A stretch of DNA of 64,000 nt from Halochromatium roseum (GCF_016653315.1 NZ_NHSH01000052.1:29737-93736), one strand, 5' to 3'. Counted from the stretch's first letter, positions 39,389-47,986 are shown. The notes: a model not told the origin generated them from the sequence alone. Numbers and translations are program-made.

Positions 39389-39781
39389 CTACGCGTCGCT
39401 GATCGCCGCAAGCACGCGCTCAAGGCGTTGGCGAACTTCCGTTGCGAGCTCGGGGATCTTGGGGTTGTCGACCAAGGTTAGGACCGCCATCGGGTCCATG
39501 AAGAGAACCTCGACACTGCCCTTTGAATCTTGTCGCACGACGACGTTGCAGGGCAGCAACGAGCCGATGCCCGGCTCGGCGCTGATGGCCTGGTGAGCCA
39601 GCTGTGGGTTGCAGGCGCCGAGGATACGGTAGGGCGTTTGCTCGACACCCAGCTTTGTGTTCAGCGTCTTGGCGACGTCGATGTCGCTGAGTACCCCAAA
39701 GCCTTCGGTCTTCAATGCCTCCGTAACCCGCGCGATGGTGTCGTCAAAGCTGGTACTAACCTTGGTTGAAAAGCTGTACAC
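39389..39781 (-). CDS. DUF302-family protein
   Basis: This 130-residue protein matches the DUF302 fold: YSFSTKVSTSFDDTIARVTEALKTEGFGVLSDIDV, YRILGACNPQLAHQAISAEPGIGSLLPCNVVV. The conserved Cys in GACNP and LPCNV are present. The family is common in sulfur bacteria and phototrophs. Function is not established; a redox or metal role is often suggested. There is no signal peptide. Confidence 0.88.
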   Translation of the reverse strand: MYSFSTKVSTSFDDTIARVTEALKTEGFGVLSDIDVAKTLNTKLGVEQTPYRILGACNPQLAHQAISAEPGIGSLLPCNVVVRQDSKGSVEVLFMDPMAVLTLVDNPKIPELATEVRQRLERVLAAISDA

Positions 39782-39888
39782 GATGGTCCTCCTCAGGGGA
39801 TAGATTCAGATGCGCGTGACATTGCGTCCGCGCTGGCCCCATTGAGGTGGTGACGACCAGGGACGATTCCGAGGTTTTGCGAGGCTGG

Positions 39889-39948
39889 CCCAGTGGTTGG
39901 CCCAGTGGTTGGCCCAGTGGTTGGCCCAGTGGTTGGCCCAGTGGTTGG
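39889..39948. repeat. 12-bp tandem repeat, five perfect copies, upstream of the DUF302 gene
   Basis: Five perfect copies of CCCAGTGGTTGG with a partial copy at each side. They lie in the 255-base gap between the DUF302 gene and the small gene at 40037. Open frames exist through it on both strands (Gly-Gln-Pro-Leu or Ala-Gln-Trp-Leu repeats), but neither leads to a recognisable protein. Confidence 0.95.
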
Positions 39949-40036
39949 CTCAGAGGCGCTGGCTCACTGATCGTGCGCTGACGGGCCTCCCTGTCCGTCC
40001 GCGGGTTTGTAGCGGGGGTATGCTTGAGCAAAGCGC

Positions 40037-40351
40037 TCAGGCGGTGAGCGCACCGAGGCGGCGCGGACTCCAGGCCTTATCCGTCGGCGAGTGCGATTGC
40101 GGAAGCTCGCAGCGGGGTGCGTGCTCGAGCAGTTCGAGCCAGCTTTCCTCGGCTTGCCCGACTGCATCCAGCAGACAGAGGGGACCGGCGCTGTTGATCG
40201 CGATTTGGCGCCAACGTTGCGTCTCCTGCGTGCGTTTAGCGCAGCGGTTCTGGCCTATCAGGCAGTCATGGCGACTGAGCTCGTCTTGGCGCTTTTGTTG
40301 CGCGGCGAATTGGCGGATGTGCAGCTCGGCGAGGCGTGATAGTGATGTCAT
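40037..40351 (-). CDS. Small protein at the end of the hydrogenase operon, unknown function
   Basis: The 104-residue frame has a strong ribosome site (AGGAG seven bases before ATG 40351) and lies 109 bases after hynL on the same strand, so it is probably co-transcribed. The N-terminal half is helical and rich in Arg/Gln (LAELHIRQFAAQQKRQDELSRHD). It has Cys at CLIGQNRC, PLCLL and PRCEL. I do not recognise the family. It is not a hydrogenase maturation protease. Confidence 0.6.
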   Translation of the reverse strand: MTSLSRLAELHIRQFAAQQKRQDELSRHDCLIGQNRCAKRTQETQRWRQIAINSAGPLCLLDAVGQAEESWLELLEHAPRCELPQSHSPTDKAWSPRRLGALTA

Positions 40352-40460
40352 AGGGGTTCTCCTTTGGCTTGGCTGACGGCCGGGGCGCGGGCAGTGTTGT
40401 TATCGAGATGGTTGCCCGTGCCAAGTCCGGCCGCCGTATTGACAGTCGCGCGCTGGCGTT

Positions 40461-42188
40461 CTATTGCACCTTGACGTTTAGCACCTCCTCCCCGTCGGGG
40501 TTGCTCAGATGGACTGCACAGGCGATGCAGGGGTCGAAGCTGTGCACGGTGCGCAGGATCTCGAGCGGCTGTTGCGGGTCGTGCAGCGCATGGCCCGCGA
40601 GTGCCGCCTCGTAGGGCCCTTGCTGATTCTGACCATCGCGCGGGCCGGCATTCCAGGTGCTGGGCACCACCGCCTGATAGTTCGCGGTCTTGCCGTTCTC
40701 GATCACGATCCAATGCCCGAGCGCGCCGCGCGGGGCCTCCATGCGGCCGACGCCCTGGGCCTGCTTTGGCCAGGTCTCCGGGTCCCAGAGGGTCTCGTTG
40801 AAGGTCTTGACATCGCCAGCCTTGATGTTGGCGACCAGGTTGTCGTACCAGCCTTGCAGCTCGTCGACGATCAAGGCGGTCTCCAGCGTGCGCGCGGCGG
40901 TACGGCCCATGGTCGAGTAGAGCGCCTCGATGGGTAGATCGAGCTGCTGCAGGCTGCTGTCGACCAACGCCTTGGCCTTTTCGTTGCCGTTGGTGTAGAG
41001 CATCAGCATCCGCGCCAGTGGCCCGACCTCCATCGGCTTGCCCTTCCAGCGTGGGGTCTTGAGCCAGGAGTACTGGTTGTCGACATCGAGCTGCTGATAG
41101 GGCGGCTCCGGGCCGGTATAGGCGAAGGTCGTCTCGCCCTGATAGGGATGCAGTCCGGCGTCTTTGCCGGCCTTGTAGTCATACCAGGCGCGGGCGACGA
41201 ACTCTTGGATCTCGGCCTCGGCATCGAGATCGACCGGCTCGATGTGGCTCAGATCGCGGTTCAGGATCACGCCCGCCGGGACCAGATAGGACTCCGGGTC
41301 GCCATAGCCCTTGGCCGGGAAGTCGCCATAGGTCATGAAGTTGCCGACGCCTTCGCCCTGCTGGAACCAGTCCTTGTAGAAGCTGGCGATGGCGAGGGTG
41401 TCCGGCACATAGACCTGGTGCACGAAGTCATGCATCTGCTGGATGATGTTGCGCACCCGCTCCAGGCCCACCACGTCGAGCGCGGTGCCGGCCTGCTTGC
41501 CGGATTCCAGACTGATCGCGCAGGGCATGCCGCCGACGCAGAGGTTCGGATGCGGGTTCTTGCCGCCGAAGATGGCATGCAATTCGGCGACGTTGCGCTG
41601 CCAGGCAAGCGCATCGAGATAATGCGCGACCGCCATCAGGTTGGCCTCGGGCGGCAGCTTGTAGGCCGGATGGCCCCAGTAGCCGTTGGCGAAGATGCCA
41701 AGTTGGCCGCCTTCGACGAAGCCCTTGAGGCGCTTCTGTACATCGGCGAAGTAGCCCGGCGAGGTCTTGGCGTAGGTGCCGATCGATTGGGCTAACTCGG
41801 AGGTCTGCTTCGGATCGGCCTGCAGGGAGCCGAGTAGATCGACCCAGTCCAGCGCGTGCAGATGGTAGAAGTGCATCACATGGTCATGCACGTACTGGCT
41901 ACCGATCATCAGGTTGCGGATCAGCTCGGCATTGGGCGGGATCTTGTAGTCGAGCGCGTCCTCGACCGCGCGCACCCCGGCGATGCCATGCACCAGGGTG
42001 CAGACGCCACAGATGCGCTGCACGAAGGCCCAGACCTCGCGCGGGTCGCGGCCCTGGACGATGGTCTCGAGCCCGCGCACGCTGGTGCCGCTGGAGTAGG
42101 CCTGCTCGATGATGCCGCCGTTCATCTGCGCCTCGATGCGCAGATGGCCTTCGATGCGGGTGACGGGGTCAACGACAACACGGGTCAT
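40461..42188 (-). CDS. hynL: [NiFe]-hydrogenase large subunit HynL
   Basis: The 575-residue catalytic subunit holds the Ni-Fe site. Ligands are Cys60 and Cys63 in RICGVC and Cys554/Cys557 in DPCIACAVH. His560 is followed by a 15-residue tail (LSNPDGEEVLNVKVQ) that the maturation protease must remove. The N-terminus VVDPVTRIEGHLRIE is classic group 1. It is the last structural gene of hynS-isp1-isp2-hynL, as in Thiocapsa roseopersicina, where this enzyme is membrane-bound and stable. Its ATG overlaps the isp2 stop. Confidence 0.96.
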   Translation of the reverse strand: MTRVVVDPVTRIEGHLRIEAQMNGGIIEQAYSSGTSVRGLETIVQGRDPREVWAFVQRICGVCTLVHGIAGVRAVEDALDYKIPPNAELIRNLMIGSQYVHDHVMHFYHLHALDWVDLLGSLQADPKQTSELAQSIGTYAKTSPGYFADVQKRLKGFVEGGQLGIFANGYWGHPAYKLPPEANLMAVAHYLDALAWQRNVAELHAIFGGKNPHPNLCVGGMPCAISLESGKQAGTALDVVGLERVRNIIQQMHDFVHQVYVPDTLAIASFYKDWFQQGEGVGNFMTYGDFPAKGYGDPESYLVPAGVILNRDLSHIEPVDLDAEAEIQEFVARAWYDYKAGKDAGLHPYQGETTFAYTGPEPPYQQLDVDNQYSWLKTPRWKGKPMEVGPLARMLMLYTNGNEKAKALVDSSLQQLDLPIEALYSTMGRTAARTLETALIVDELQGWYDNLVANIKAGDVKTFNETLWDPETWPKQAQGVGRMEAPRGALGHWIVIENGKTANYQAVVPSTWNAGPRDGQNQQGPYEAALAGHALHDPQQPLEILRTVHSFDPCIACAVHLSNPDGEEVLNVKVQ

Positions 42189-43639
42189 GGCCGGGCTCCT
42201 TGGGCCTCGCCGGCCGCTTGACGGTTAGACGATGGCAGACTGGCTGGGTCGTCGATCAGATGGTCGGCGACCAGCTCGACCAGGCTATGGACCTTCTTGT
42301 CCCAGTGGTTCTTCTGGCGGCCGGACTCGAAGTTGAGTCGACAACTGGCGCAACTGACGACCACGGATTCAGCGCCGCTCTCGTTGACCTCGCGCATCTT
42401 GATCTTGAACGATTCATCGCGCAGCCGGGTGGCGTCCTCGAGCAAGAAGATGCCGGCGCCCCCGCCGCAGCACCAGTTGTACTCCTTGTTCGCTGGCATC
42501 TCGACCAGATCGGCGTCCATCTCGGCCAGCACCGCGCGCGGCTCGTCGAAGGCGCCACCCCGGCGACCGGTCTTGCAGGGATCATGGAAGGTGACCTTGC
42601 CCTCGAAGGGGGTCAGATGCAGCTTGCCGGCCTTGGCCTGTTTGCCGAGGAATTCGGACATGTACATCATCTCGAACGGCAGCTCGCCGCCGCTGACCAT
42701 CGGATTCCAGCGCAGCGCCGGATAGGCATGGCCGCATTCGGCGATGACCAGGGTCTTGGCGCCAACCTTCTGGGCGGCAGCGATGATCGGATCGGCCTGC
42801 TGCTTCCAGAGCGACATGTCGCCGGAGAGCAGCCCGAAGTTGGCGCTCTCGAAGCCGTCCGAGCGCAGCGTCCAGTCGATGCCGAGGTGGTTCATGATCT
42901 TGGCGGTGGCCAGCAGGCCGTTGCCGTTGGCGACCAGGTCGACCGCGGAGCTGAGCACCATGACCTCGGCCTGGTCCTTGTCGAGCGGGATCTCGACGCC
43001 GGCCTGCTCGCGAATCGTCTCGACCAGCTTCTTCAAGGCCTCCGGCGAGGAGCCGAACACCGTGCCCATCTGCTTCTGCTCCATGCGCAACGCCGCCAGC
43101 TCCGGTGGCACCAGCTCGGCGGCGACCATGGCGCTGCGCATGTGGTGCACCAGCGAGGCGGTGTCGATGCCCATCGGGCAGACCATGGTGCAGCGGCCGC
43201 ACTCGGAACAGGAGTCGTAGATCAGCTCGCTGGCGTCGGCGAAGTCCTGCAGCTTGACCGGCTTCATGATCAACCGATGCCACCAGCGCATCGGGCTGAT
43301 CTCGAGCTGATAGACGCGGCGATAGAGATCCATCTTGCGCATCGGCGCGTACTTGGCCTCACCAGTGGCCTGGAAGTAATGGCAGGCGTTGGTGCATTGG
43401 CCGCAGTGGATGCAGCTCTCGAGCCAGACCGCCTCGTCGGCATTGGTCTCCTCGATCAGGGTGTCGATGGCGCCCTGCAGGCGTTTCTCGTCGGTCTTGG
43501 TCGGCTTTGGCGCCATCTGGCGCAGCATGCCGATCTGGCCAGCCAGGCCTTGGTAGACCTGCTCGAAGCTGGGAAAGATGGGCGTCGCTGCCGCTGTCGC
43601 GGCGGCCGGAGCGGTGGTTGTCGCGTTGGCAATGCTCAT
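42185..43639 (-). CDS. isp2: Hydrogenase-associated Fe-S protein Isp2 (HdrD-like)
   Basis: The 484-residue protein has two [4Fe-4S] motifs, CIHCGQCTNACHYF and CSECGRCTMVCPMG. Two CCG-type modules follow: HDPCKTGRRGG ... NWCCGGGAG and a final SCASCRLNFES. This is the HdrD/DsrK pattern. Isp2 is proposed to pass electrons between the hydrogenase and the Isp1 cytochrome, or to a thiol/sulfur acceptor. An Ala/Thr-rich leader precedes the first cluster. It overlaps isp1 and hynL by 4 bases each. Confidence 0.94.
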   Translation of the reverse strand: MSIANATTTAPAAATAAATPIFPSFEQVYQGLAGQIGMLRQMAPKPTKTDEKRLQGAIDTLIEETNADEAVWLESCIHCGQCTNACHYFQATGEAKYAPMRKMDLYRRVYQLEISPMRWWHRLIMKPVKLQDFADASELIYDSCSECGRCTMVCPMGIDTASLVHHMRSAMVAAELVPPELAALRMEQKQMGTVFGSSPEALKKLVETIREQAGVEIPLDKDQAEVMVLSSAVDLVANGNGLLATAKIMNHLGIDWTLRSDGFESANFGLLSGDMSLWKQQADPIIAAAQKVGAKTLVIAECGHAYPALRWNPMVSGGELPFEMMYMSEFLGKQAKAGKLHLTPFEGKVTFHDPCKTGRRGGAFDEPRAVLAEMDADLVEMPANKEYNWCCGGGAGIFLLEDATRLRDESFKIKMREVNESGAESVVVSCASCRLNFESGRQKNHWDKKVHSLVELVADHLIDDPASLPSSNRQAAGEAQGARP

Positions 43640-44286
43640 ATCCGAACCCCCTTGTGGGCATAGGCCAGCCCGCTCTGGGCGCGGGAAAAGATGAACCAGA
43701 ACGCATGCATCAGCTTGCTGAATGGCATGTAGGCGAACAGCAGCGCCGAGCTGAGGATGTGCAGCGCAAGCATGGTCTCGTAGCGCGGGCCGACATGGGC
43801 GAAGGCCATCAGGCCGGTGAGCAGCGGCAGGGCGACAATGACCCAGGTGACATAGTCACCCAGGGTGGAGTTGTAGACGGCGGGCTTGGCGAGCCGGCGA
43901 CCGATCAGCGCGAGCAGCGAGGCCAGCGCGAGGGTGCCGAGGGCGACACCGAGGAAGTTCGGCAGCGCCGGCCATGACAGCCCGGTCAGGCTGGTGATGA
44001 ACTCGATGTGCGGGACGATACCAAGCACCACCAGCAGCGTGGCGATATGGAAGAGATAGGCGACGACGGTCTGATAGCGCGTCGTCGTCGTGAACTCGCC
44101 GCTCGGCCAGGCGCGGCTGAACACGGTGCGATAGCCCTTGAAGTTGCCAAAGGCGTCGCGTGGACGGGATAGGTCAGCGCCGCGCGTCAGCACGAGCACG
44201 CCGATCAGCCGCAGCGCGATGCCGGCGGCCATGATGATGAGTGCGGCATGGATCGCAGGGCCGCGGGCGAATTCGAGGAGACTCAT
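43636..44286 (-). CDS. isp1: Hydrogenase-associated membrane cytochrome b Isp1 (NarI-like)
   Basis: The 216-residue protein has about five membrane spans and the NarI/DsrM-type fold. Candidate haem ligands are His residues in VVAYLFHIATLLVV, VPHIEF and MLALHILSSALLF. It anchors the hydrogenase to the membrane and links it to quinones. The start has AGAGGA eight bases upstream. It overlaps isp2 (ATGA). Confidence 0.92.
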   Translation of the reverse strand: MSLLEFARGPAIHAALIIMAAGIALRLIGVLVLTRGADLSRPRDAFGNFKGYRTVFSRAWPSGEFTTTTRYQTVVAYLFHIATLLVVLGIVPHIEFITSLTGLSWPALPNFLGVALGTLALASLLALIGRRLAKPAVYNSTLGDYVTWVIVALPLLTGLMAFAHVGPRYETMLALHILSSALLFAYMPFSKLMHAFWFIFSRAQSGLAYAHKGVRI

Positions 44287-44567
44287 AGATGGTCCTCTGC
44301 AGGTTGGTGGTCTTAAGCCTGTTGTGATTGCGTCGTCGCGCCTGACTCAGGGTGCCGGGCAGATGCCGGTGGCGGCGCATCTGTCTCGGCAAGCTCGGTC
44401 ATGGCATCTCGGCTGTCGGAACTCGTCATTCCGGGCGTTGTGTGTCCGACACCCTTAGGGTCTTGTCGTGCTCGCTGGTCAGGCTCGCTGGTTACACTTG
44501 CTGGTCGTCCGTTTGGTGTGCGCGCAGCTGGTGTGCGCGCAGCTGGTGTGCGCGCAGCGGCGATCCT
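44287..44567 (-). other. Long gap between hynS and isp1
   Basis: In an otherwise overlapping operon these 281 bases stand out. They hold the 15-bp repeat array at 44516. A possible 38-codon frame lies at 44313-44429 (MTSSDSRDAMTELAETD...) but has no ribosome site, so I do not call it a gene. The gap may allow different expression of the small subunit. Confidence 0.6.
44516..44558. repeat. 15-bp tandem repeat, 2.9 copies
   Basis: GTGTGCGCGCAGCTG is repeated twice perfectly and then for 13 bases. It lies 9 bases after the hynS stop, outside any coding region. Confidence 0.94.
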
Positions 44568-45632
44568 TTACTCGCTGCCGTGCATCTCTTCGGCGACTCG
44601 GGTCTTCTTGCGCCGCGCAAGTACCGCCGCACCGGCACCAACCGCCGCGCCAGCCATCGCTGCCGCGCCGAGCTTGGCGCCATCACCAAAGTTGCCCTTG
44701 GCGACCGAGTCGTAGATCCCGCCCATGTCCCAGAAGCGCGGCTCGGAGCAGCCGATGCAGCCGTGGCCGGACTGGATTGGGAAGCTGACACCGTTATTCC
44801 ATTTGATATGGGCGCAGGCGTTGTAGGCGATCGGCGCCTTGCAACCGAGCTTGTAGAGGCACCAGCCCTTGCGCGCGCCCTCGTCGTCGAAGGTCTCGGC
44901 GAACTCGCCACGGTCATAGAACGGACGGCGATAGCAGCGGTCGTGGATGTTCTCGCCAAAGAAGGCCACTGGGCGGCCGAGGTGATCCAGTTCGGGCAGG
45001 CGCCCCAGGGTCAGGTACTGGGCGATGACGCCGGTGATGGCGAGCGGCATCGGCGGGCAGCCGGGGACATTGACGATCGGCTTGTCCTTGATGATGTCGC
45101 CGACCGCGACGGCGCGGGTCGGGTTGGGCTTGGCCATCGGGATGCCACCGTAGGCCGAGCAGGTGCCGATGTTGATCACCGCGGCGGCATGGGCGCAGGC
45201 CTCCTTCAACATCGCCAGGTTGCTGATGCCGGCGACCGTGGAGCAATGCTCATCGAGCGGGATCGAGCCGTCGACCAAGACTAGGTACTTGCCGGCGTTG
45301 TCATGCTGGGCCTGCTCGCGGGCGTGCTCGGCGGCGTCACCGGAGGCGGCCTGCAGCGTGTGGTGATAGTCGAGCGAGATGAAGTTGAACATCAGCGACT
45401 CGATGGATGGCGCGCTGGAGCGGGTCAGGGCCTCGGTGCAACCGGTGCATTCCTGGAACGATAGCCAGATCACCGAGGGCCGGCGAGCGCTGGACAGGGC
45501 CTCGGCCATTGCCGGCGCAATACCCGCAGGCAGCGCCATCAATGAGGCGGTGGTCGAGCAGAACTTGAGGAAGGCGCGACGGCTGACCCCTTGGCTGCGC
45601 AGTAATCCGCCTAGGGTTGGCTCATTCGGCAT
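44568..45632 (-). CDS. hynS: [NiFe]-hydrogenase small subunit HynS
   Basis: The 354-residue subunit carries the Fe-S relay. A Tat signal (SRRAFLKF) leads to AMA near residue 43, so the folded enzyme is exported. Cluster ligands are in ECTGCTE, NIGTCSAYGG, PGCPP, HDRCYRR ... GWCLYKLGCKAP and HGCIGCSEPRFWD. A C-terminal Ala/Gly-rich hydrophobic segment (about 320-341) can anchor it in the membrane. AAGGAG lies nine bases before the ATG. Confidence 0.96.
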   Translation of the reverse strand: MPNEPTLGGLLRSQGVSRRAFLKFCSTTASLMALPAGIAPAMAEALSSARRPSVIWLSFQECTGCTEALTRSSAPSIESLMFNFISLDYHHTLQAASGDAAEHAREQAQHDNAGKYLVLVDGSIPLDEHCSTVAGISNLAMLKEACAHAAAVINIGTCSAYGGIPMAKPNPTRAVAVGDIIKDKPIVNVPGCPPMPLAITGVIAQYLTLGRLPELDHLGRPVAFFGENIHDRCYRRPFYDRGEFAETFDDEGARKGWCLYKLGCKAPIAYNACAHIKWNNGVSFPIQSGHGCIGCSEPRFWDMGGIYDSVAKGNFGDGAKLGAAAMAGAAVGAGAAVLARRKKTRVAEEMHGSE

Positions 45633-45848
45633 CGTGGCTTCTCCTTTTCTTTGATGGTAGTGATTTGTCGCGCCAAGCAGTAGTTGGCGTATTTCTTATA
45701 GGTTGCGAATTGTCAATGAGTTTGCCTTTGTGGGGTCTTAGAACCTTCTGAATTACCTTGGTTTTTTGTTGGTCTATCGGGTTCTTGATCCCTGGTCATT
45801 ACTCTAGATGCTGAGAGAGAAAAGTGATGCACATCTCAGTTTTTATAA

Positions 45849-45862
45849 TTGACTTATGTCAT
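45849..45862. promoter_or_regulatory. Candidate FNR/CRP-type site upstream of hynS
   Basis: TTGACTTATGTCAT is an imperfect match to the FNR dyad TTGAT-N4-ATCAA, seven of ten positions. It lies 217 bases upstream of the hynS start in the AT-rich part. FNR-type control of this hydrogenase is known from Thiocapsa; the site itself is only a suggestion. Confidence 0.3.
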
Positions 45863-46321
45863 GCTTTGGCGCGATCAAAGTGATATTCACTGCGTACTTT
45901 TATATTTCTACGAATTGGTTAATTGCTGGAGTTCTGATAAAGCGAGGTTATCAATCGTTAATCGCGCAGAATAATTAATTGTTAATATTGTTTTTTAAGG
46001 GCGGGCTGGCGGGCATTTTTTGGTGCGGCGAGCCTTAGCGCTAGTCCGCTCAGTCTTGATGATTCCGGGGCCTTGGTATCGATCCCAGGAAGATCAGGAC
46101 GGCTCGCACCGCTAGAGGTCGCTCCTGCAGCGAGGTCGCGAGTTCAAAACGATCATCGACGCCGTCCGTTGCAGCTCTGAAGCGCAGGTCTAGGAGCCAG
46201 ATCCAAGGATGTCGATCAAAGGTCAGATCGGGGCGCCGGGGGTAGGGCGCACAGCTGAAAAACCGGCACGAGTTCGAACAGCAGGATGCTGCGGTTACTG
46301 AAACAAGCGCTTCATCGGCCG

Positions 46322-46366
46322 GGATGGCGATGCACCGGATGGCGATGCACCGGATGGCGATGCACC
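46322..46366. repeat. 15-bp tandem repeat, three perfect copies
   Basis: GGATGGCGATGCACC occurs three times in a row, directly after one copy of the 36-base dispersed repeat (46298-46333 partly overlaps it). Confidence 0.95.
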
Positions 46367-46414
46367 ATGTCTGTTTAGCAGCGGGAGATAGGGGGTCGGC
46401 GCTGCCCGGTCTTG

Positions 46415-46445
46415 GTTAACAACCGTTGGGGATGCGGTTGTTAAC
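46415..46445. repeat. Perfect 11-bp inverted repeat
   Basis: GTTAACAACCG and CGGTTGTTAAC flank a nine-base spacer. It lies about 105 bases beyond the stop of the 46551 microprotein gene. There is no T run, so it is either a protein-binding dyad or a non-canonical terminator. Confidence 0.85.
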
Positions 46446-46550
46446 GGGGGCGGGGGAAGTTGTTCGCGGATGTCGCCGAGCGCCGACGCGCGTTTTGCGC
46501 TCGGCCCCGGCGATTGGTTGCGGGCTGAGATGCGGTCCGCGGTGCTCGGC

Positions 46551-46655
46551 TTAGCCGATGATTCCGTAGCCGATGATGATCAGCATCATCAGGACGGCAG
46601 CGATGGAGAAAAGCTCCCCGCCGTTGAGCTCTTTGAGCGCGATCAGGTATTTCAT
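46551..46655 (-). CDS. Predicted 34-residue membrane microprotein
   Basis: The product has a charged, amphipathic N-terminus (MKYLIALKELNGGELFS) followed by one hydrophobic span rich in Ile, Met and Leu (IAAVLMMLIIIGYGIIG). Codon third positions are mostly G or C, as in real genes here. The ribosome site is weak. A possible promoter (TTGCAA, 16 bases, TAATAA) lies on the same strand around 46785-46812. Small single-span proteins often regulate membrane complexes, but the partner is unknown. It is on the hydrogenase strand, about 920 bases upstream of hynS. Confidence 0.55.
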   Translation of the reverse strand: MKYLIALKELNGGELFSIAAVLMMLIIIGYGIIG

Positions 46656-46894
46656 GGCAGCATGTCTCGGTTGCTAGCTTGATGAGTCTATGGATCGTCG
46701 CGATCTGCACACTCAGATCGCGACGCTAGGCTGAGCGGTGGCACGCACGATCGCGAGACCAGCCAAAGCGTCCGCTCTTCTAGTTTATTAGCATATAGTG
46801 GATTAATTGCAATTGACGGATCGTAATCTTCCGATCCCCGGGGTTGCGCAGCGCGAACCGGTTCACGTCAAATCAGTTCATGGCAGGGGAATCG

Positions 46895-47986
46895 ATGTCG
46901 ACAGAGCGTTCAGGCTGGATCTCTTCAGGTCTTGGCAGTAGAGGCCAGGCTGGTCTGATTTGGGGGTTGCTGCGTCCGCTCTTGTTCCGCCTTGATGCAG
47001 AGCAGGCGCACGGCATGGCGCTGGCATTGGCGGCGCGTTGGTCGAAGGCGTTCAGCGGGCAACTTGCGGGGTCGGATCGGGCGCGGACTCCGGCCTTCAA
47101 TGTCAACGCAATGGGACTGAATTTTCCAAATCCGGTTGGGCTGGCGGCTGGGCTGGACAAGGATGCCGAGGCGGTTCCCTTGTGGCAGCGGTTGGGGTTC
47201 GGCTTTGTTGAGGTTGGCACGGTGACGGCCTTAGCGCAGCCTGGTAATCCGCGGCCGCGCCTGTTCCGGCTCCCGGGCGATGCGGCGCTGATCAACCGCA
47301 TGGGCTTCAACAATGCGGGTGCGGAGGCGATGGCAGTGCGCCTGACCCGGCTGCGTGAGCGAGCATTGCTGCAGGTCCCGCTTGGGGTCAACCTGGGCAA
47401 GTCGAAGGTGACGCCGTCAGCGCAGGCTGCCGCAGACTACCAGCGCAGCAGTGCCTTACTCGCCGAGCTGGCAGATTATCTGGTGGTCAATATTTCGAGC
47501 CCGAATACACCGGGGCTGCGGGATCTGCAAACCGTGGAACAGGTGCAGGCGCTGGTGGAGGCGGTGCAGGGGCCGAATCAGCGGCTCCGGCATCCGCGCC
47601 CGGTGCTGCTGAAGCTGGCGCCGGACCTGGCCGATGCCGATGCGATCGCCTGCGCCGAGGCCGCGCTCGCAGCCGGATGTGCGGGATTGATCCTGACCAA
47701 TACCACGATCCGCTTCGAGGGTCTCAGTGGTTCGACCGAGGGCATGAGTGGTGGTCTCTCTGGCCGACCGTTGTTCGGGCGCAGCACCCAGCTCTTGGCC
47801 TTGGTGCGCGAAGCCCTCGGGCCTGATCCGGTCTTGATTGGCACCGGTGGCATCTTCACGCCGGAGGATGTGACCGCAAAGCTCGAGGCGGGGGCCAATC
47901 TTGTGCAGCTCTACACAGGATTGATCTATGGTGGTCCAGGTCTTGTCAGGCACTTGCTGAGCGCGCTTGAGGGGCACCCTGATTGA
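46895..47986 (+). CDS. pyrD: Dihydroorotate dehydrogenase (quinone), class 2
   Basis: PyrD oxidises dihydroorotate to orotate and reduces membrane quinone. The chosen ATG 46895 has AGGGGA five bases upstream; ATG 46880 would add five residues. The 363 residues include the class 2 membrane helix region (LLRPLLFRLDAEQAHGMAL), NPVGLAAGLDKDAEAV, INRMGFNNAGAEA and VNISSPNTPGLRDLQ with the catalytic Ser. FMN-phosphate binding follows at IGTGGIFTPEDV. Confidence 0.95.
   Translation: MSTERSGWISSGLGSRGQAGLIWGLLRPLLFRLDAEQAHGMALALAARWSKAFSGQLAGSDRARTPAFNVNAMGLNFPNPVGLAAGLDKDAEAVPLWQRLGFGFVEVGTVTALAQPGNPRPRLFRLPGDAALINRMGFNNAGAEAMAVRLTRLRERALLQVPLGVNLGKSKVTPSAQAAADYQRSSALLAELADYLVVNISSPNTPGLRDLQTVEQVQALVEAVQGPNQRLRHPRPVLLKLAPDLADADAIACAEAALAAGCAGLILTNTTIRFEGLSGSTEGMSGGLSGRPLFGRSTQLLALVREALGPDPVLIGTGGIFTPEDVTAKLEAGANLVQLYTGLIYGGPGLVRHLLSALEGHPD

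Larger units (their letters stand above)
45633..46550. other. Gene-free region upstream of hynS
   Basis: These 918 bases have two parts. The first, up to about 46010, is strongly AT-rich against the GC-rich neighbourhood and is presumably the hynS regulatory region. The second (46020-46550) is GC-rich and holds a 15-bp triplicate, one copy of a dispersed repeat and a perfect inverted repeat. A minus-strand frame without a start codon runs through this second part, ending in GASPS repeats. Confidence 0.65.

Noticed and set aside
39756..40031. Minus-strand frame with Gly-Gln-Pro-Leu repeats
   Set aside because: It overlaps the DUF302 start, has no recognisable domain and no ribosome site; it is a by-product of the repeat.
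39897..40376. Plus-strand frame with Ala-Gln-Trp-Leu repeats
   Set aside because: It is created by the 12-bp repeat and runs antisense to the better-supported small gene at 40037.
42200..43663. Plus-strand 487-codon frame antisense to isp2
   Set aside because: It is a long shadow frame typical of high-GC DNA; isp2 on the other strand has clear Fe-S motifs.
44313..44429. 38-codon frame between hynS and isp1
   Set aside because: It lacks a ribosome site and any recognisable feature; kept only as a remark.
46299..46583. Minus-strand frame ending in (GASPS)3-RPMKRLFQ
   Set aside because: It has no start codon, begins after a stop and is low-complexity; a frameshifted extension of the microprotein was considered but is not supported.
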